Of a stretch of 64,000 bases of DNA, positions 1-10,158 are shown in pieces (position 1 is the first letter of the stretch; each line of letters starts with the position of its first letter). The translations under genes and the position numbers were made by a program. The DNA is taken from contig NZ_CP126107.1 in assembly GCF_030123365.1 (NCBI RefSeq), positions 1,783,501-1,847,500 of the forward strand, given 5' to 3'. Source of the stretch: Neobacillus sp. SuZ13 (GTDB lineage: Bacteria; Bacillota; Bacilli; Bacillales; Cytobacillaceae). The notes under the pieces are model-generated. The model saw only the letters and a program-made list of their open reading frames with translations, had not been told where the DNA came from and ran no database searches.

Positions 1-37
1 GACAGAGAAGGGCAGAACTTTTAGGGAGGCATTTTCT

Positions 38-433
38 TTGCAAATCATTCAAACTGTTGTGGTTAAACAAATTCTAACGGAAGATAGTAAGAAAAAATTA
101 TTCGATCAATATGAGGCTAAAAAACAGCAGCTTCAACGGGAAAACAGTCAGCTTCAATTTGAGTTGAAGCGGATGGAAAAAACAAAGAATTTTTCACCTG
201 GTGCATTGAAGAATCATTTTGAAAAAGAAATCAATAAAAGATTAGAAAAAGAAAAGCTTCTTGAGTTTCAAATCGAACAATTACATATGCTACCTTTAGG
301 CAGTGAATTAAAGGAAAAGGAAGTCCAGGCGCTTATTGAGGTAAAAGTAGGCGATTCGTGGAATGAACGTCGGGGACAGTCCGAGATCATCATTAAAGAC
401 GGTATAATTGAGGAAATCAGAGAAGGTGAATAA
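38..433 (+). CDS. ylqD: YlqD family protein, function unknown
   Basis: Protein of 131 residues matching the Bacillus YlqD family in length, composition and position; no biochemical role is established. Roughly the first 75 residues are rich in Lys, Glu and Gln with regular hydrophobic spacing, which suggests a coiled coil; the last 40 residues are more mixed and acidic. The start is TTG at 38, supported by a GGGAGG ribosome site at 24-29. It stops 4 bases before rimM, so the two are probably cotranscribed. The upstream neighbours expected in Bacillus (ffh, rpsP, khpA) would lie before the window. Confidence 0.85.
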   Translation: MQIIQTVVVKQILTEDSKKKLFDQYEAKKQQLQRENSQLQFELKRMEKTKNFSPGALKNHFEKEINKRLEKEKLLEFQIEQLHMLPLGSELKEKEVQALIEVKVGDSWNERRGQSEIIIKDGIIEEIREGE

Positions 434-437
434 AGAA

Positions 438-956
438 ATGGAAAAATGGTTTAATGTAGGGAAAATTGTTAATACACAGGGCATTAAGGGGGAAGTCCGG
501 GTTATATCAAAAACTGACTTCCCTGAAAAACGCTATAAGGCTGGAAATGTATTATATTTGTTTATGCCGGGTTCAAGTTCGCCGATTGAATTAACAGTTA
601 AAAGCCACCGAACCCATAAAAATTTTGAATTACTTACATTTGAAGGGTATAACAATATCAATGAAGTTGAAAAGTTTAGGGAAGGAATTTTAAAAGTACC
701 AGAATCACAACTAGGTACACTTAAGAAAGATGAGTTTTATTACCATGAGATTATTGGATGTCTTGTTGCTACAACAAAAGGCGAGGAACTTGGAAAAGTC
801 ACTGAAATTCTATCACCTGGCGCAAACGACGTATGGGTAGTTAAGGGTAAAGGCGGCAAAGAATTATTAATCCCTTACATCCATGATGTGGTCAAGAAAG
901 TAGATGTGAAAGAAAAAGTCGTCCTAATCGAACCGATGGAAGGGCTGCTTTCATGA
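438..956 (+). CDS. rimM: Ribosome maturation factor RimM
   Basis: RimM binds ribosomal protein S19 and helps mature the head of the 30S subunit. The 172-residue product shows the N-terminal RimM barrel (begins near [17 protein letters not shown]) and a C-terminal PRC-barrel with the typical [14 protein letters not shown] segment. The ATG at 438 is preferred because AAGGTG lies 9 bases upstream and the family begins just before this motif. An in-frame GTG at 426 is possible but less well placed. The stop codon overlaps the trmD start, so translation is probably coupled. Confidence 0.95.
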   Translation: MEKWFNVGKIVNTQGIKGEVRVISKTDFPEKRYKAGNVLYLFMPGSSSPIELTVKSHRTHKNFELLTFEGYNNINEVEKFREGILKVPESQLGTLKKDEFYYHEIIGCLVATTKGEELGKVTEILSPGANDVWVVKGKGGKELLIPYIHDVVKKVDVKEKVVLIEPMEGLLS

Positions 957-1696
957 TGCAGATTGATATCCTTACCCTTTTCCCGGAAATGTTTTCCGGG
1001 GTATTTGGTCAATCAATTTTGAATAAAGCTGCTGAAAAATCTGCAGTAAACTATTCAGTCATAAATTTTCGTGAGTATGCAGATAACAAACATTCTACTG
1101 TTGATGATTATCCCTATGGCGGCGGTGCAGGAATGGTTTTAAAACCGCAGCCGATCTTTGATGCCGTATCAGCACTAAGGGATAGAGCTAAAAGTAAGAA
1201 TCCAAGGGTAATTCTTCTTTGCCCCCAAGGTGAACGCTATGAACAGCGAAAAGCTGAGGAATTGTCAAAAGAAGAGCATTTAATTTTTATTTGCGGTCAT
1301 TATGAGGGATACGATGAACGAATAAGGGAACATGTGGTAACAGATGAAATCTCAATTGGTGATTATGTCCTGACTGGTGGTGAACTTGGTGCAATGGTGG
1401 TAGTTGATAGTGTAGTCCGCCTTCTGCCAGAAGTGTTAGGTAATCAGGAATCACATATGAAAGACTCCTTCAGTACGGGACTGCTAGAACATCCTCACTA
1501 CACAAGACCGGCTGATTTCAGAGGCATGAAAGTACCTGATGTTCTAATATCAGGGAATCATAAGTTAATAGAAGAATGGCGCAATAAAGAAGCATTACGT
1601 AGAACACTTGTAAGACGCCCAGACCTTTTGGAAAAAATAGAATTAACAGATGAGCAGGAAAAATGGCTTAAAGAAATAAAAAAAGAATACAAGTAG
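953..1696 (+). CDS. trmD: tRNA (guanine-37-N1)-methyltransferase TrmD
   Basis: Methylates G37 next to the anticodon using S-adenosylmethionine, which prevents +1 frameshifting. The 247-residue protein carries the trefoil-knot (SPOUT) hallmarks: LTLFPEMF at the N-terminus, [12 protein letters not shown], and [10 protein letters not shown] in the knot that binds AdoMet. The start overlaps the rimM stop in an ATGATG, so 953 and 956 are both possible; they differ by one residue. The rimM-trmD-rplS order is the usual one in bacilli. Confidence 0.96.
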   Translation: MMQIDILTLFPEMFSGVFGQSILNKAAEKSAVNYSVINFREYADNKHSTVDDYPYGGGAGMVLKPQPIFDAVSALRDRAKSKNPRVILLCPQGERYEQRKAEELSKEEHLIFICGHYEGYDERIREHVVTDEISIGDYVLTGGELGAMVVVDSVVRLLPEVLGNQESHMKDSFSTGLLEHPHYTRPADFRGMKVPDVLISGNHKLIEEWRNKEALRRTLVRRPDLLEKIELTDEQEKWLKEIKKEYK

Positions 1697-1698
1697 TA

Positions 1699-1727
1699 TT
1701 GCACGTGCCTAGTAATTATGGTATGAT
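1699..1727 (+). promoter_or_regulatory. Sigma-A promoter for rplS
   Basis: TTGCAC at 1699-1704 and TATGAT at 1722-1727 are separated by 17 bases, a near-consensus sigma-A promoter. It lies just after trmD, so rplS can be transcribed on its own with a leader of about 105 bases. Confidence 0.7.
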
Positions 1728-1734
1728 ACTACTT

Positions 1735-2186
<452 letters not shown>

Positions 2187-2198
2187 TAAAAAAGAAGA

Positions 2199-2227
2199 AG
2201 AGCTTGCTCGGAAGCAGGCTCTTTTTT
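2199..2227 (+). terminator. Rho-independent terminator after rplS
   Basis: A 10-bp stem (one G-U pair; arms 2199-2208 and 2213-2222) is followed by a run of T, just after the rplS stop. Confidence 0.85.
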
Positions 2228-2375
2228 ACGTATATTGATTACCCATTATTGCTTGTTTTTTAACAAATTATTAAAGTTTGATTAAAAAATATGATCCCAT
2301 CGTGTTAAATTTGTTGAAGTTATGTAAAATAAGCTTTATAAAAACTTTTTTTTACAGAGATTGGCGGGGATTGTT

Positions 2376-2933
2376 ATGACAAAAAAGAAAAATGAACTGT
2401 GGGAATGGACAAAAGCCCTTTTGATTGCCGTTATCTTAGCTGCAGTCATTCGTTACTTTCTATTTGCTCCGATTGTTGTTGATGGGTTATCGATGATGCC
2501 GACATTGAAGGACCAGGATCGGATGATAGTAAATAAATTTAGTTACAATATTGGTGAGCCAAAGCGATTTGATATCATTGTCTTTCATGCTCCAGAGCAA
2601 AAGGATTACATAAAGCGCGTAATTGGACTGCCCGGCGACACCATTGAGTATAAAGATGATATATTATATGTTAATGGAAAAGCGTATAAAGAACCATATT
2701 TGGATAAGTATAAAAAAGAAGTACAAGATGGACCATTAACAGATGCATTCACTTTGGAAGAAAAAATAGGTCGAAAAACAGTTCCAGAAGGTGAATTATT
2801 TGTGATGGGCGACAATCGCCGTTTCAGTAAAGATAGTCGTCACATTGGGACCGTTCCATATAGTAAAATAATCGGTAAAACAAGCTTCGTTTACTGGCCT
2901 TTAAATGATGCACATATCGTAACAGTGAAATAA
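2376..2933 (+). CDS. lepB: Type I signal peptidase
   Basis: Membrane-anchored serine protease that removes signal peptides from secreted preproteins. The 185-residue protein has a short N-terminal cytoplasmic stretch, one membrane segment (about residues 12-31), the nucleophile Ser39 in GLSMMPTL, the general base Lys80 in YIKRVIGLPGD, and the MGDNR box near the C-terminus. These define the Gram-positive S26A (SipS/SipT-like) class. The ATG at 2376 has GGGGA five bases upstream; an in-frame TTG at 2361 lacks a good ribosome site. In B. subtilis no signal peptidase gene sits here, but other bacilli do carry lepB between rplS and rbgA. A hairpin repeat separates it from rbgA. Confidence 0.93.
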   Translation: MTKKKNELWEWTKALLIAVILAAVIRYFLFAPIVVDGLSMMPTLKDQDRMIVNKFSYNIGEPKRFDIIVFHAPEQKDYIKRVIGLPGDTIEYKDDILYVNGKAYKEPYLDKYKKEVQDGPLTDAFTLEEKIGRKTVPEGELFVMGDNRRFSKDSRHIGTVPYSKIIGKTSFVYWPLNDAHIVTVK

Positions 2934-2945
2934 AGTTTACTATTC

Positions 2946-3058
2946 AGCGAAAGCGCCTAGCCCCTCGAGGTCAAAAGCCAATCCGACATGAAGGTTAAGA
3001 AGCAACCTTCATGCCAGCTTGGCTTTTGCTTGTCGGGGCTGGTCAAGGCGCTTTCGCT
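2946..3058 (+). repeat. Palindromic intergenic repeat, family B (copy 1)
   Basis: An element of about 113 bp with perfect 13-bp terminal inverted repeats (2946-2958 and 3046-3058). Internal complementary arms (about 2973-2982 with 3018-3028, and 2988-2996 with 3003-3011) let nearly the whole element fold into one long imperfect hairpin. It shares CTCGAGGTC, CTTGTCGGGGCTG and AAGGCGCTT with the reverse-oriented copy at 24783-24907. It ends 6 bases before the rbgA ribosome site. No coding capacity is seen. Confidence 0.8.
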
Positions 3059-3078
3059 TTTAAGGGAGGTGGCCAACG

Positions 3079-3942
3079 ATGACGATCCAGTGGTTTCCTG
3101 GCCATATGGCAAAAGCTCGCAGAGAGGTCACAGAAAAGTTAAAGTTAGTTGATATTATATTTGAATTGGTGGATGCGAGGATTCCCTATTCTTCGAGAAA
3201 TCCAATGATAGATGAAATCATTCAACATAAGCCTAGGCTTGTCTTGTTAAATAAAGCAGACATGGCTGATCGAGAAGCAACAAAGGAATGGATTCAGTTC
3301 TTTGCCGAAAAAGGAATTAAAGCAATAGCAATTAATTCTCAGGCTGGAGAAGGTATGAGAGAAATTGCGCAAGCTTCACAAGAAATATTAAAAGAAAAAT
3401 TTGACCGTCTTAGAGCAAGAGGGGTGACAAATCCACGGGCAATTCGTGCAATGATAGTCGGAATTCCCAATGCGGGTAAATCTACTTTGATTAATCGGTT
3501 AGCGAAGAAAAATATCGCTAAAACTGGTAATACTCCAGGTGTTACGAAAGCCCAACAATGGATTAAAGTAGGAAAGGAAATGGAACTTCTCGACACGCCA
3601 GGAATATTATGGCCAAAGTTTGAGGACCAAGAAGTTGGCAAAAAACTGGCCGTTACAGGGGCTATCAAAGATACATTACTGAACCTCCAAGACCTCACAG
3701 TTTATGTCCTTAGGTTTTTAGAACGGGAATATCCAGAGCGCTTAAAGGAGCGTTACAGTCTTGAAACTCTACCTGAAGATGTGGTAGAGATGTTTGATAA
3801 AATAGGTGTACTGCGCGGATGCCTTGCGGCTGGTGGCATTGTTGATTATGATAAGGTATCTGAATTGGTCATCAAGGAAATTAGATCCGAGAAATTTGGC
3901 CGGATTACATTTGAACGACCTGATGATTTAATTTCTGAATAA
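3079..3942 (+). CDS. rbgA: Ribosome biogenesis GTPase RbgA (YlqF)
   Basis: Essential GTPase in B. subtilis for late 50S assembly, promoting incorporation of late ribosomal proteins. The 287-residue protein has the circularly permuted GTPase order: G4 NKAD at 58-61 comes before the P-loop GIPNAGKST at 128-136 and G3 DTPG at 172-175. An ANTAR-like helical C-terminal domain follows. The ATG at 3079 has GGGAGGTGG at 3064-3072. Unlike in B. subtilis, where rnhB follows, the serine dehydratase genes come next after a terminator. Confidence 0.95.
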   Translation: MTIQWFPGHMAKARREVTEKLKLVDIIFELVDARIPYSSRNPMIDEIIQHKPRLVLLNKADMADREATKEWIQFFAEKGIKAIAINSQAGEGMREIAQASQEILKEKFDRLRARGVTNPRAIRAMIVGIPNAGKSTLINRLAKKNIAKTGNTPGVTKAQQWIKVGKEMELLDTPGILWPKFEDQEVGKKLAVTGAIKDTLLNLQDLTVYVLRFLEREYPERLKERYSLETLPEDVVEMFDKIGVLRGCLAAGGIVDYDKVSELVIKEIRSEKFGRITFERPDDLISE

Positions 3943-3955
3943 AGAATTAGTTTTT

Positions 3956-3980
3956 ACTCTCCGGACGGAGAGTCTTTTTT
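3956..3980 (+). terminator. Terminator after rbgA
   Basis: Perfect 7-bp stem (3956-3962 with 3967-3973), GGAC loop and a T-rich tail ending at 3980. Confidence 0.8.
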
Positions 3981-4064
3981 ATGTATTTTTCCCAGTATTT
4001 ATCGAAGGCTATTTTGCCTTTTTTCTTGTAATATTATTGTATAGAAAGTAAAGGAGCGTCCTAT

Positions 4065-4727
4065 ATGAAATATCGTTCTGCATTTGATATTATTGGTCCT
4101 GTCATGATTGGACCATCGAGCTCACATACAGCAGGCGCAGCACGAATTGGCCGGGTAGCAAGAACATTATTCGGTCAGTTGCCAAAGAAAGCAATCATCT
4201 CATTGTATGGTTCGTTTGCAAAAACCTATAAAGGACACGGAACAGACTTTGCCATTGTGGCTGGACTTTTAGATTTGGATACATTTGATGACCGAATGCC
4301 AAAATCTTTGGAAATTGCAAAAGAAATGGGTTTAGAGGTGACCTTTCGTACGGAAGAGGCGGTAACAGATCACCCAAACACCGTGAAAATAAATTTGTAT
4401 CATGAAGATAACAAACTTGAATTGGTTGGAATTTCAATTGGCGGTGGAACAATCGAGATTACTGAAATAAATTCATTCCCATTGAAACTTTCGGGTGAAC
4501 ACCCTGCAATTTTAGTTATTCATCAAGATCGTTTTGGTATCATTTCAGCTGTAACAAGTGTGTTATCAAAATATGAAATTAACATTGGCCATATGGAAGT
4601 TTCGCGATTAGAAAAAGGGGAAATGGCTTTAATGGTTATTGAGGTCGACCAGAAGATTGATGACAAGGTCATAGTGGAATTACAGAATCTTTCAAATGTA
4701 TCACAAATTATTCGCATGGCTGATTAA
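4065..4727 (+). CDS. sdaAB: L-serine dehydratase, beta subunit
   Basis: Beta chain of the iron-sulfur L-serine dehydratase, which converts L-serine to pyruvate and ammonia. The 220-residue protein begins with the family signature GPVMIGPSSSHTAGAARIGR and has a C-terminal ACT domain (from about residue 145: AILVIHQDRFGIISAVTSVL) that probably senses serine. It lies 31 bases before sdaAA, the alpha chain, with which it forms the two-subunit enzyme. In B. subtilis this pair lies elsewhere, near recG, so its place between rbgA and rnhB is a rearrangement relative to that species. Confidence 0.94.
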   Translation: MKYRSAFDIIGPVMIGPSSSHTAGAARIGRVARTLFGQLPKKAIISLYGSFAKTYKGHGTDFAIVAGLLDLDTFDDRMPKSLEIAKEMGLEVTFRTEEAVTDHPNTVKINLYHEDNKLELVGISIGGGTIEITEINSFPLKLSGEHPAILVIHQDRFGIISAVTSVLSKYEINIGHMEVSRLEKGEMALMVIEVDQKIDDKVIVELQNLSNVSQIIRMAD

Positions 4728-4758
4728 ATAAACTTACTTGACATCAGGAGGTGCTCAA

Positions 4759-5664
4759 ATGTTTCGAAATGTAGACGAACTTGTTCAACTTGCAGAAAGC
4801 AATCAGGTTAAAATTGCAGAAATCATGATTCGTCAAGAAATCGAGGTTTCTGGTCTTTCTAGAGAAGAAATTCTAGGTAAAATGAATAGGAACCTAGTGG
4901 TAATGGAGCAAGCGGTGGAAAGAGGTTTAAAGGGAGTACATTCCCATACAGGCCTAACTGGCGGCGACGCAGTGTTGCTTCAAAACTATATTAAGAGTGG
5001 CCAAGCCCTAGGGGGAACAATTTTGTTAGATGCCGTTAGTAAGGCAGTGGCAACTAATGAAGTGAACGCAGCAATGGGTGTTATTTGTGCTACACCAACG
5101 GCAGGTTCAGCAGGAGTAGTACCAGGAACTTTATTTGCGTTAAAAGAAAAATTAAATCCAACGCGGCAAGAAATGATTGAATTTTTATTTACGGCAGCCG
5201 CTTTCGGTTTCGTTGTCGCTAATAATGCCTCTATTTCTGGCGCGGCAGGTGGATGCCAGGCAGAAGTAGGTTCAGCGAGTGGAATGGCTGCAGCAGCGAT
5301 TGTTGAATTAGCAGGCGGCTCGCCAAAGCAGGCTGCCGAGGCGATGGCGATCACTCTGAAAAATATGCTTGGATTAGTATGCGATCCAGTTGCTGGTTTA
5401 GTTGAGGTTCCTTGTGTAAAACGGAATGCAATGGGTGCCTCTAATGCTATTACGGCAGCAGATATGGCGTTGGCGGGAATTACAAGTAGAATCCCTTGTG
5501 ACGAAGTCATTCATGCGATGTTTTTAATAGGCCAATCTATGCCTTCTGCTTTAAGAGAAACAGCCGAGGGCGGACTTGCAGCGACTCCTACAGGAAAAAG
5601 ATTGGAACAAGAAATTTTCGGCATGGACAAACCATTCAAATTAAAAGACTTAGTATTATCCTAA
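4759..5664 (+). CDS. sdaAA: L-serine dehydratase, alpha subunit (Fe-S)
   Basis: Catalytic chain of the two-component L-serine dehydratase carrying an oxygen-sensitive [4Fe-4S] cluster. The 301-residue protein has HSHTGLTGGD near residue 61 and conserved cysteines at 110 (VICATP), 166 (GGCQAEVGSASG) and 208 (LVCDPVAG), the probable cluster ligands. The ATG at 4759 has AGGAGGT at 4746-4752; the longer TTG start at 4738 is less likely. Together with sdaAB it would let the cell use serine as a carbon and nitrogen source. A perfect 13-bp terminator follows. Confidence 0.95.
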   Translation: MFRNVDELVQLAESNQVKIAEIMIRQEIEVSGLSREEILGKMNRNLVVMEQAVERGLKGVHSHTGLTGGDAVLLQNYIKSGQALGGTILLDAVSKAVATNEVNAAMGVICATPTAGSAGVVPGTLFALKEKLNPTRQEMIEFLFTAAAFGFVVANNASISGAAGGCQAEVGSASGMAAAAIVELAGGSPKQAAEAMAITLKNMLGLVCDPVAGLVEVPCVKRNAMGASNAITAADMALAGITSRIPCDEVIHAMFLIGQSMPSALRETAEGGLAATPTGKRLEQEIFGMDKPFKLKDLVLS

Positions 5665-5668
5665 TGTG

Positions 5669-5709
5669 AATAACACCCAATGCTAAAGAAAATTGGGTGT
5701 TATTTTGTT
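5669..5709 (+). terminator. Terminator after sdaAA
   Basis: Perfect 13-bp stem (5669-5681 with 5692-5704) followed by TTGTTT. It closes the sdaAB-sdaAA unit. Confidence 0.8.
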
Positions 5710-5750
5710 TGTTATAAAAATGATAACGTATCAAAATAGCGGGTGATAGA

Positions 5751-6518
5751 ATGAAACAATTAACAATCGCAGAGATTGAACAACGATTAGAAAATATCGC
5801 GATCGAATCTGATCCATTCTTATTAGACCTTTTTCGAGATGAGCGCAAAGGTGTCCAACAGTTGGTACATAAATGGAAAAAGAAATATGCTGAGAAACAA
5901 CAGCTAAAAGAAAAGTTTGAGGAAATGAATGTTTATGAACATAATTGGCGCTTAAAAGGATTTGAAATGATTGCAGGTGTTGACGAAGTCGGAAGAGGAC
6001 CACTTGCTGGTCCAGTAGTTGCGGCAGCTGTCATTTTGCCAAATGACTTTTTTCTTGCGGGTATTGACGACTCTAAAAAGTTGTCTGAAAAAAAACGTTT
6101 AGAATACGATTCAATCATTAGAAAAGAAGCCATTTCTTATAGCATTTCGATGATTCATGCTCAGGAAATTGATGAAATGAATATTTATCAAGCGACAAAA
6201 AAAGCAATGAATGCTGCGATTGCATCTTTAGACCCAAAACCAGACTTTTTACTTATTGATGCAATGAAACTTGATATTCCCTTCCCCTCTGAATCTATTA
6301 TTAAGGGTGATGCAAAAAGTATTTCAATCGCTGCTGCATCAATTATAGCAAAAGTAGCTAGAGATACACTGATGAAAGAAATTTCACAAACCTATCCAGT
6401 CTATGGATTTCAGCAAAACATGGGATATGGAACAAAGGAACACATCGAGGCAATCAAACAACATGGGATCACATCCTATCACAGAAAAACATTTGCACCA
6501 GTCAAGGACTTTATTTGA
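5751..6518 (+). CDS. rnhB: Ribonuclease HII
   Basis: Cleaves the RNA strand of RNA/DNA hybrids and starts removal of single ribonucleotides misincorporated in DNA. The 255-residue protein has the same length as B. subtilis RnhB. The acidic active site is complete: Asp78-Glu79 in GVDEVGRGPLAGP, Asp170 in LLIDAM and Asp187 in IIKGDAKS. The N-terminal 70 residues form the helical extension usual for bacilli. The B. subtilis neighbours ylqG and ylqH, expected before sucC, are absent. Confidence 0.96.
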   Translation: MKQLTIAEIEQRLENIAIESDPFLLDLFRDERKGVQQLVHKWKKKYAEKQQLKEKFEEMNVYEHNWRLKGFEMIAGVDEVGRGPLAGPVVAAAVILPNDFFLAGIDDSKKLSEKKRLEYDSIIRKEAISYSISMIHAQEIDEMNIYQATKKAMNAAIASLDPKPDFLLIDAMKLDIPFPSESIIKGDAKSISIAAASIIAKVARDTLMKEISQTYPVYGFQQNMGYGTKEHIEAIKQHGITSYHRKTFAPVKDFI

Positions 6519-6528
6519 GGAATATACA

Positions 6529-6563
6529 ATAATAAAAAACAGGCAATGCCTGTTTTTTATTAT
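6529..6563 (+). terminator. Strong, nearly symmetric terminator after rnhB
   Basis: A 16-bp perfect inverted repeat (6530-6545 and 6547-6562) with A-rich and T-rich flanks, so it could end transcription on either strand. The apparent one-base loop would open to about four bases in RNA. Confidence 0.8.
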
Positions 6564-6753
6564 TATATTAGAAAACAAATTATTCCAAATGAGGCGCAAA
6601 CTTCCTACGTAAAATCGGGAGAAAATAATTGACAATTTAGAGTATTTCTAAGAAGTATATAATTTTTTAGCATAATGGTAGACAAGGTATGTATCATTAT
6701 ATAAAATGAAAACGGAGTCAGTTTTTAGAAGAGTTTGAATAGGAGGATGGGAA

Positions 6754-7914
6754 ATGAATATCCATGAGTATCAAGGGAAAGAGATCCTCAGAAAATACGG
6801 GGTTGCGGTTCCAAATGGTAAAGTAGCGTTCACTGTAGAAGAAGCAGTGGAAGCAGCGAAGGAATTAGGTACACAGGTTTGTGTAGTAAAAGCACAAATC
6901 CATGCTGGTGGACGGGGTAAAGCCGGCGGTGTTAAAGTAGCAAAAAACCTTGATGAGGTTCGTACATATGCAAGCGAAATCCTCGGAAAAACTTTAGTAA
7001 CACACCAAACAGGTCCAGAAGGTAAAGAAGTGAAACGCCTGCTTATTGAAGAAGGCTGTGATATCAAAAAAGAATACTATGTTGGACTAGTATTAGACCG
7101 TGCGACTTCTCGAGTTGTTTTAATGGCTTCAGAAGAGGGCGGTACGGAAATTGAAGAGGTTGCTGAAAAGACTCCAGAGAAAATTTTCAAAGAAGAAATT
7201 GATCCAGTTGTAGGGTTACAACCTTATCAAGCACGTCGCATTGCATTCAATATTAATATTCCAAAAGAATTAATTAATCAAGCTGTTAAATTTATGACAG
7301 CTCTATACAATGCTTATATCGAAAAAGATTGCTCAATCGCAGAAATTAACCCGCTTGTTGTTACAGGTGATGGTAAGGTAATGGCTCTTGATGCAAAATT
7401 AAACTTTGACTCAAATGCTCTATATCGTCAAAAAGACGTGCTTGAGTATCGTGACCTTGAAGAAGAGGATGCAAAGGAAATCGAAGCCTCTAAATACGAC
7501 TTAAGCTATGTTGCGTTAGATGGAAACATTGGTTGTATGGTTAACGGTGCAGGTCTTGCCATGTCAACGATGGATATTATTAAACATTACGGCGGCGACC
7601 CGGCTAACTTCCTTGATGTTGGGGGCGGCGCAACTGCTGAGAAGGTTACAGAAGCATTCAAAATTATCCTTTCTGATCCAAACGTAAAAGGTATTTTCGT
7701 TAATATCTTTGGTGGAATCATGAAGTGTGATGTTATTGCTGAGGGTGTAGTAGAAGCAGCTAAGCAAGTTGGGCTAAGTGTTCCGCTTGTTGTTCGATTA
7801 GAGGGAACAAATGTTGAATTAGGTAAGAAAATCTTAGCTGAGTCAACTGTTGAAATTATTGCTGCTGAATCCATGGCTGATGGCGCACAAAAAATCGTTT
7901 CATTAGTGAAATAG
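6754..7914 (+). CDS. sucC: Succinyl-CoA synthetase (ADP-forming), beta subunit
   Basis: Beta chain of succinyl-CoA synthetase, the TCA-cycle step that couples succinyl-CoA cleavage to ATP formation. The 386-residue protein is full length, with an N-terminal ATP-grasp domain ([16 protein letters not shown] near residues 46-61) and a C-terminal CoA-ligase-type domain ([28 protein letters not shown]). The ATG at 6754 follows a good AGGAGG. sucD begins 22 bases downstream, as in all bacilli. Confidence 0.97.
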   Translation: MNIHEYQGKEILRKYGVAVPNGKVAFTVEEAVEAAKELGTQVCVVKAQIHAGGRGKAGGVKVAKNLDEVRTYASEILGKTLVTHQTGPEGKEVKRLLIEEGCDIKKEYYVGLVLDRATSRVVLMASEEGGTEIEEVAEKTPEKIFKEEIDPVVGLQPYQARRIAFNINIPKELINQAVKFMTALYNAYIEKDCSIAEINPLVVTGDGKVMALDAKLNFDSNALYRQKDVLEYRDLEEEDAKEIEASKYDLSYVALDGNIGCMVNGAGLAMSTMDIIKHYGGDPANFLDVGGGATAEKVTEAFKIILSDPNVKGIFVNIFGGIMKCDVIAEGVVEAAKQVGLSVPLVVRLEGTNVELGKKILAESTVEIIAAESMADGAQKIVSLVK

Positions 7915-7936
7915 GATCAAAGAAAGGGGAATTAAC

Positions 7937-8839
7937 GTGAGCGTTTTTATTAATAAAGATACAAAAGTTATTGTTCAAGGGATTACTGGTTCAACAGCCC
8001 TTTTTCATACAAAACAGATGCTTGAATATGGAACCCAAATTGTTGGTGGGACATCTCCAGGTAAAGGCGGAATGGAAGTAGAAGGCGTTCCTGTCTTTAA
8101 TACTGTTAAAGATGCAGTTGTCGCAACAGGCGCTACAGCTTCTGTTATTTATGTACCTGCACCATTTGCAGCCGATGCAATTATCGAAGCTGTCGATGCT
8201 GAGTTGGATCTTGCCATTTGTATCACTGAACATATTCCAGTTTTAGATATGGTAAAAGTAAAACGTTATATGGAAGGCAAAAAGACCCGCTTAGTTGGTC
8301 CAAACTGCCCAGGTGTTATCACTGCTGATGAATGTAAAATCGGGATCATGCCTGGTTACATTCATACAAAAGGACATGTCGGCGTTGTATCCCGTTCTGG
8401 AACATTAACCTACGAGGCTGTTCATCAATTAACTCAAGCTGGTATTGGTCAAACAACTGCAGTTGGTATTGGTGGCGACCCTGTGAATGGGACAAACTTC
8501 ATCGATGTTTTAAAAGCTTTTAATGAAGATCCTGAAACATACGCTGTGATCATGATTGGCGAAATCGGCGGTACAGCTGAAGAAGAAGCAGCTGAATGGG
8601 TGAAAGCGAATATGACAAAACCTGTTGTCGGCTTCATCGGTGGACGTACAGCTCCTCCAGGGAAACGTATGGGACATGCAGGTGCGATTATCTCTGGTGG
8701 TAAAGGTACAGCAGATGAAAAGATCCGTGTCATGAACGAATGCGGAATTAAAGTTGCTGATACACCATCTGTTATGGGTGAAACTTTAATTGAAGTATTA
8801 AAAGAACAAGGATTATACGAAAAGTGTAAAACACACTAA
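7937..8839 (+). CDS. sucD: Succinyl-CoA synthetase, alpha subunit
   Basis: Alpha chain of succinyl-CoA synthetase. It binds CoA and carries the phosphohistidine intermediate. The 300-residue protein has an N-terminal CoA-binding Rossmann domain ([15 protein letters not shown]), VGPNCPG near residue 120, and the active His247 in [10 protein letters not shown]. The start is GTG at 7937 with AAAGGGGA six bases upstream. It is cotranscribed with sucC and followed by a hairpin terminator. Confidence 0.97.
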   Translation: MSVFINKDTKVIVQGITGSTALFHTKQMLEYGTQIVGGTSPGKGGMEVEGVPVFNTVKDAVVATGATASVIYVPAPFAADAIIEAVDAELDLAICITEHIPVLDMVKVKRYMEGKKTRLVGPNCPGVITADECKIGIMPGYIHTKGHVGVVSRSGTLTYEAVHQLTQAGIGQTTAVGIGGDPVNGTNFIDVLKAFNEDPETYAVIMIGEIGGTAEEEAAEWVKANMTKPVVGFIGGRTAPPGKRMGHAGAIISGGKGTADEKIRVMNECGIKVADTPSVMGETLIEVLKEQGLYEKCKTH

Positions 8840-8858
8840 TATTTTCTGCTAGTCTTTA

Positions 8859-8899
8859 ACAAATAGTCCCTCATAATTGAGGGGCTATTTGTCTAACTT
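8859..8899 (+). terminator. Probable terminator after sucD
   Basis: A 15-bp stem with one G-U pair (8859-8873 with 8878-8892) precedes a weak T-rich stretch. Confidence 0.65.
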
Positions 8900-8926
8900 T
8901 ATTTTTATAAGGAGGCAATTATAAAA

Positions 8927-9814
8927 ATGGACGACTTTAAAGAGAACCTGATTTCTTTGTTGCATTATCCAGATATTTCTTGGATTGCCGTTTTACAAAT
9001 GCTGAAAAAAGATCCAACCCTGAAAAACGTCTATAAGTCAAAAATTCAATTTCCACACCAGACTAGTTTATTTCCACCTAATACCTCAAGTAACTCTTCA
9101 GAAAAATCTTCTAGCATTATACCAAATCCCGACATCATTCGTGACCAAATCCGCCAATACGAAACTAATGATATTGCCGTCATCACAATTTTGGATAAAG
9201 AATATCCCCCTTTGTTAAAAGAAATTTATCAACCACCATGGGCATTGTTTGCCAAGGGTGATCTCTCCCTGCTCGAAAAAGACCCCAAACTTGCCGTAGT
9301 TGGTTCTCGTCAGGCTACCCAATATGGAAAAAATGCCATTCGAATGATCTTTCCAGGTTTAATAGATCAAGGGGTACTAATAGTAAGTGGTTTAGCAAGA
9401 GGAATTGATGCACTCGCCCATGAAAATGCGATAAAAAATGGTGGAAAGACCATTGCCGTGATTGCTGGTGGGTTTTATCATATTTATCCCAAGGAAAATA
9501 TGAACTTAGCTTTAGATATGATGAAAAATCAACTTGTTCTTTCAGAGTATCCTCCCGATACAAAGCCTCTAAGATGGCATTTTCCATCGAGAAATCGAAT
9601 CATTAGTGGTTTGTCTAAGGGGACCTTTATTATAGAAGCAAAGCGAAAAAGCGGCTCCCTGATCACTGCCAATTTTGCTGTCAATGAGGGAAGAGATGTA
9701 TTTTCCTTACCTGGAAGCATATTTAATCCATATTCAATAGGTGCAAATGAATTAATTCAACAAGGGGCAAAGCTGGTAACAGATGCGGAGGATATATTAG
9801 TTGAAATTAGATAA
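8927..9814 (+). CDS. dprA: DNA processing protein DprA
   Basis: Single-stranded DNA-binding protein that protects incoming DNA during natural transformation and loads RecA. The 295-residue protein has an N-terminal helical region and a Rossmann-like DprA fold from about residue 110, with AVVGSRQATQYG, SGLARGIDALAHENA and AVIAGG. The C-terminus (SRNRIISGLSKGTFIIEA; SLPGSIFNP) is complete. Its site between sucD and topA matches B. subtilis. Presence of dprA alone does not prove competence. Confidence 0.94.
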   Translation: MDDFKENLISLLHYPDISWIAVLQMLKKDPTLKNVYKSKIQFPHQTSLFPPNTSSNSSEKSSSIIPNPDIIRDQIRQYETNDIAVITILDKEYPPLLKEIYQPPWALFAKGDLSLLEKDPKLAVVGSRQATQYGKNAIRMIFPGLIDQGVLIVSGLARGIDALAHENAIKNGGKTIAVIAGGFYHIYPKENMNLALDMMKNQLVLSEYPPDTKPLRWHFPSRNRIISGLSKGTFIIEAKRKSGSLITANFAVNEGRDVFSLPGSIFNPYSIGANELIQQGAKLVTDAEDILVEIR

Positions 9815-10158
9815 AACTCTAGGTTAGCAATAATTTTTTAGAAAAATTGTTTATTTTTAAAGGTTTTTATGAATAAATGGAGAAATTAGCTTAAAAAGGT
9901 TGCAATAATTTCTAATTTGTTATACATTTTCCAACAGATGTTCGAAAAAAAGAATATTTGCACATGGAATAAATAATTATGTAAAAAACATATAAAAGAA
10001 AAACTTTGGGATAGGGCAGTTTTGTAAAGTATTTTCTCCGGTCAATTTAGGTAAAACTGGTATATAGGAAAGCTTCTCAAATGAAAAGCACCTTAGAAAC
10101 AGAAATTTTGCCAGATTCGGGGCGCTTCTACACTTTCCCTCTTAAGGAGGATAATTAA
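9815..10158 (+). other. 344-base gene-free spacer before topA
   Basis: AT-rich and without a plausible ORF. An AT-rich hairpin at about 9829-9855 followed by T-rich sequence may be a weak dprA terminator. A possible extended -10 promoter (TTGCAA at 9900-9905, TG at 9918-9919, TATACA at 9921-9926, spacing only 15) could serve topA, giving a leader of about 230 bases. The topA ribosome site AAGGAGG lies just before 10159. I see no repeat here. Confidence 0.4.

Noticed and set aside
6629..6663. TTGACA at 6629 and TATAAT at 6658 as a sucC promoter
   Set aside because: The 23-base spacing is too long for sigma-A; no better pair was found nearby.
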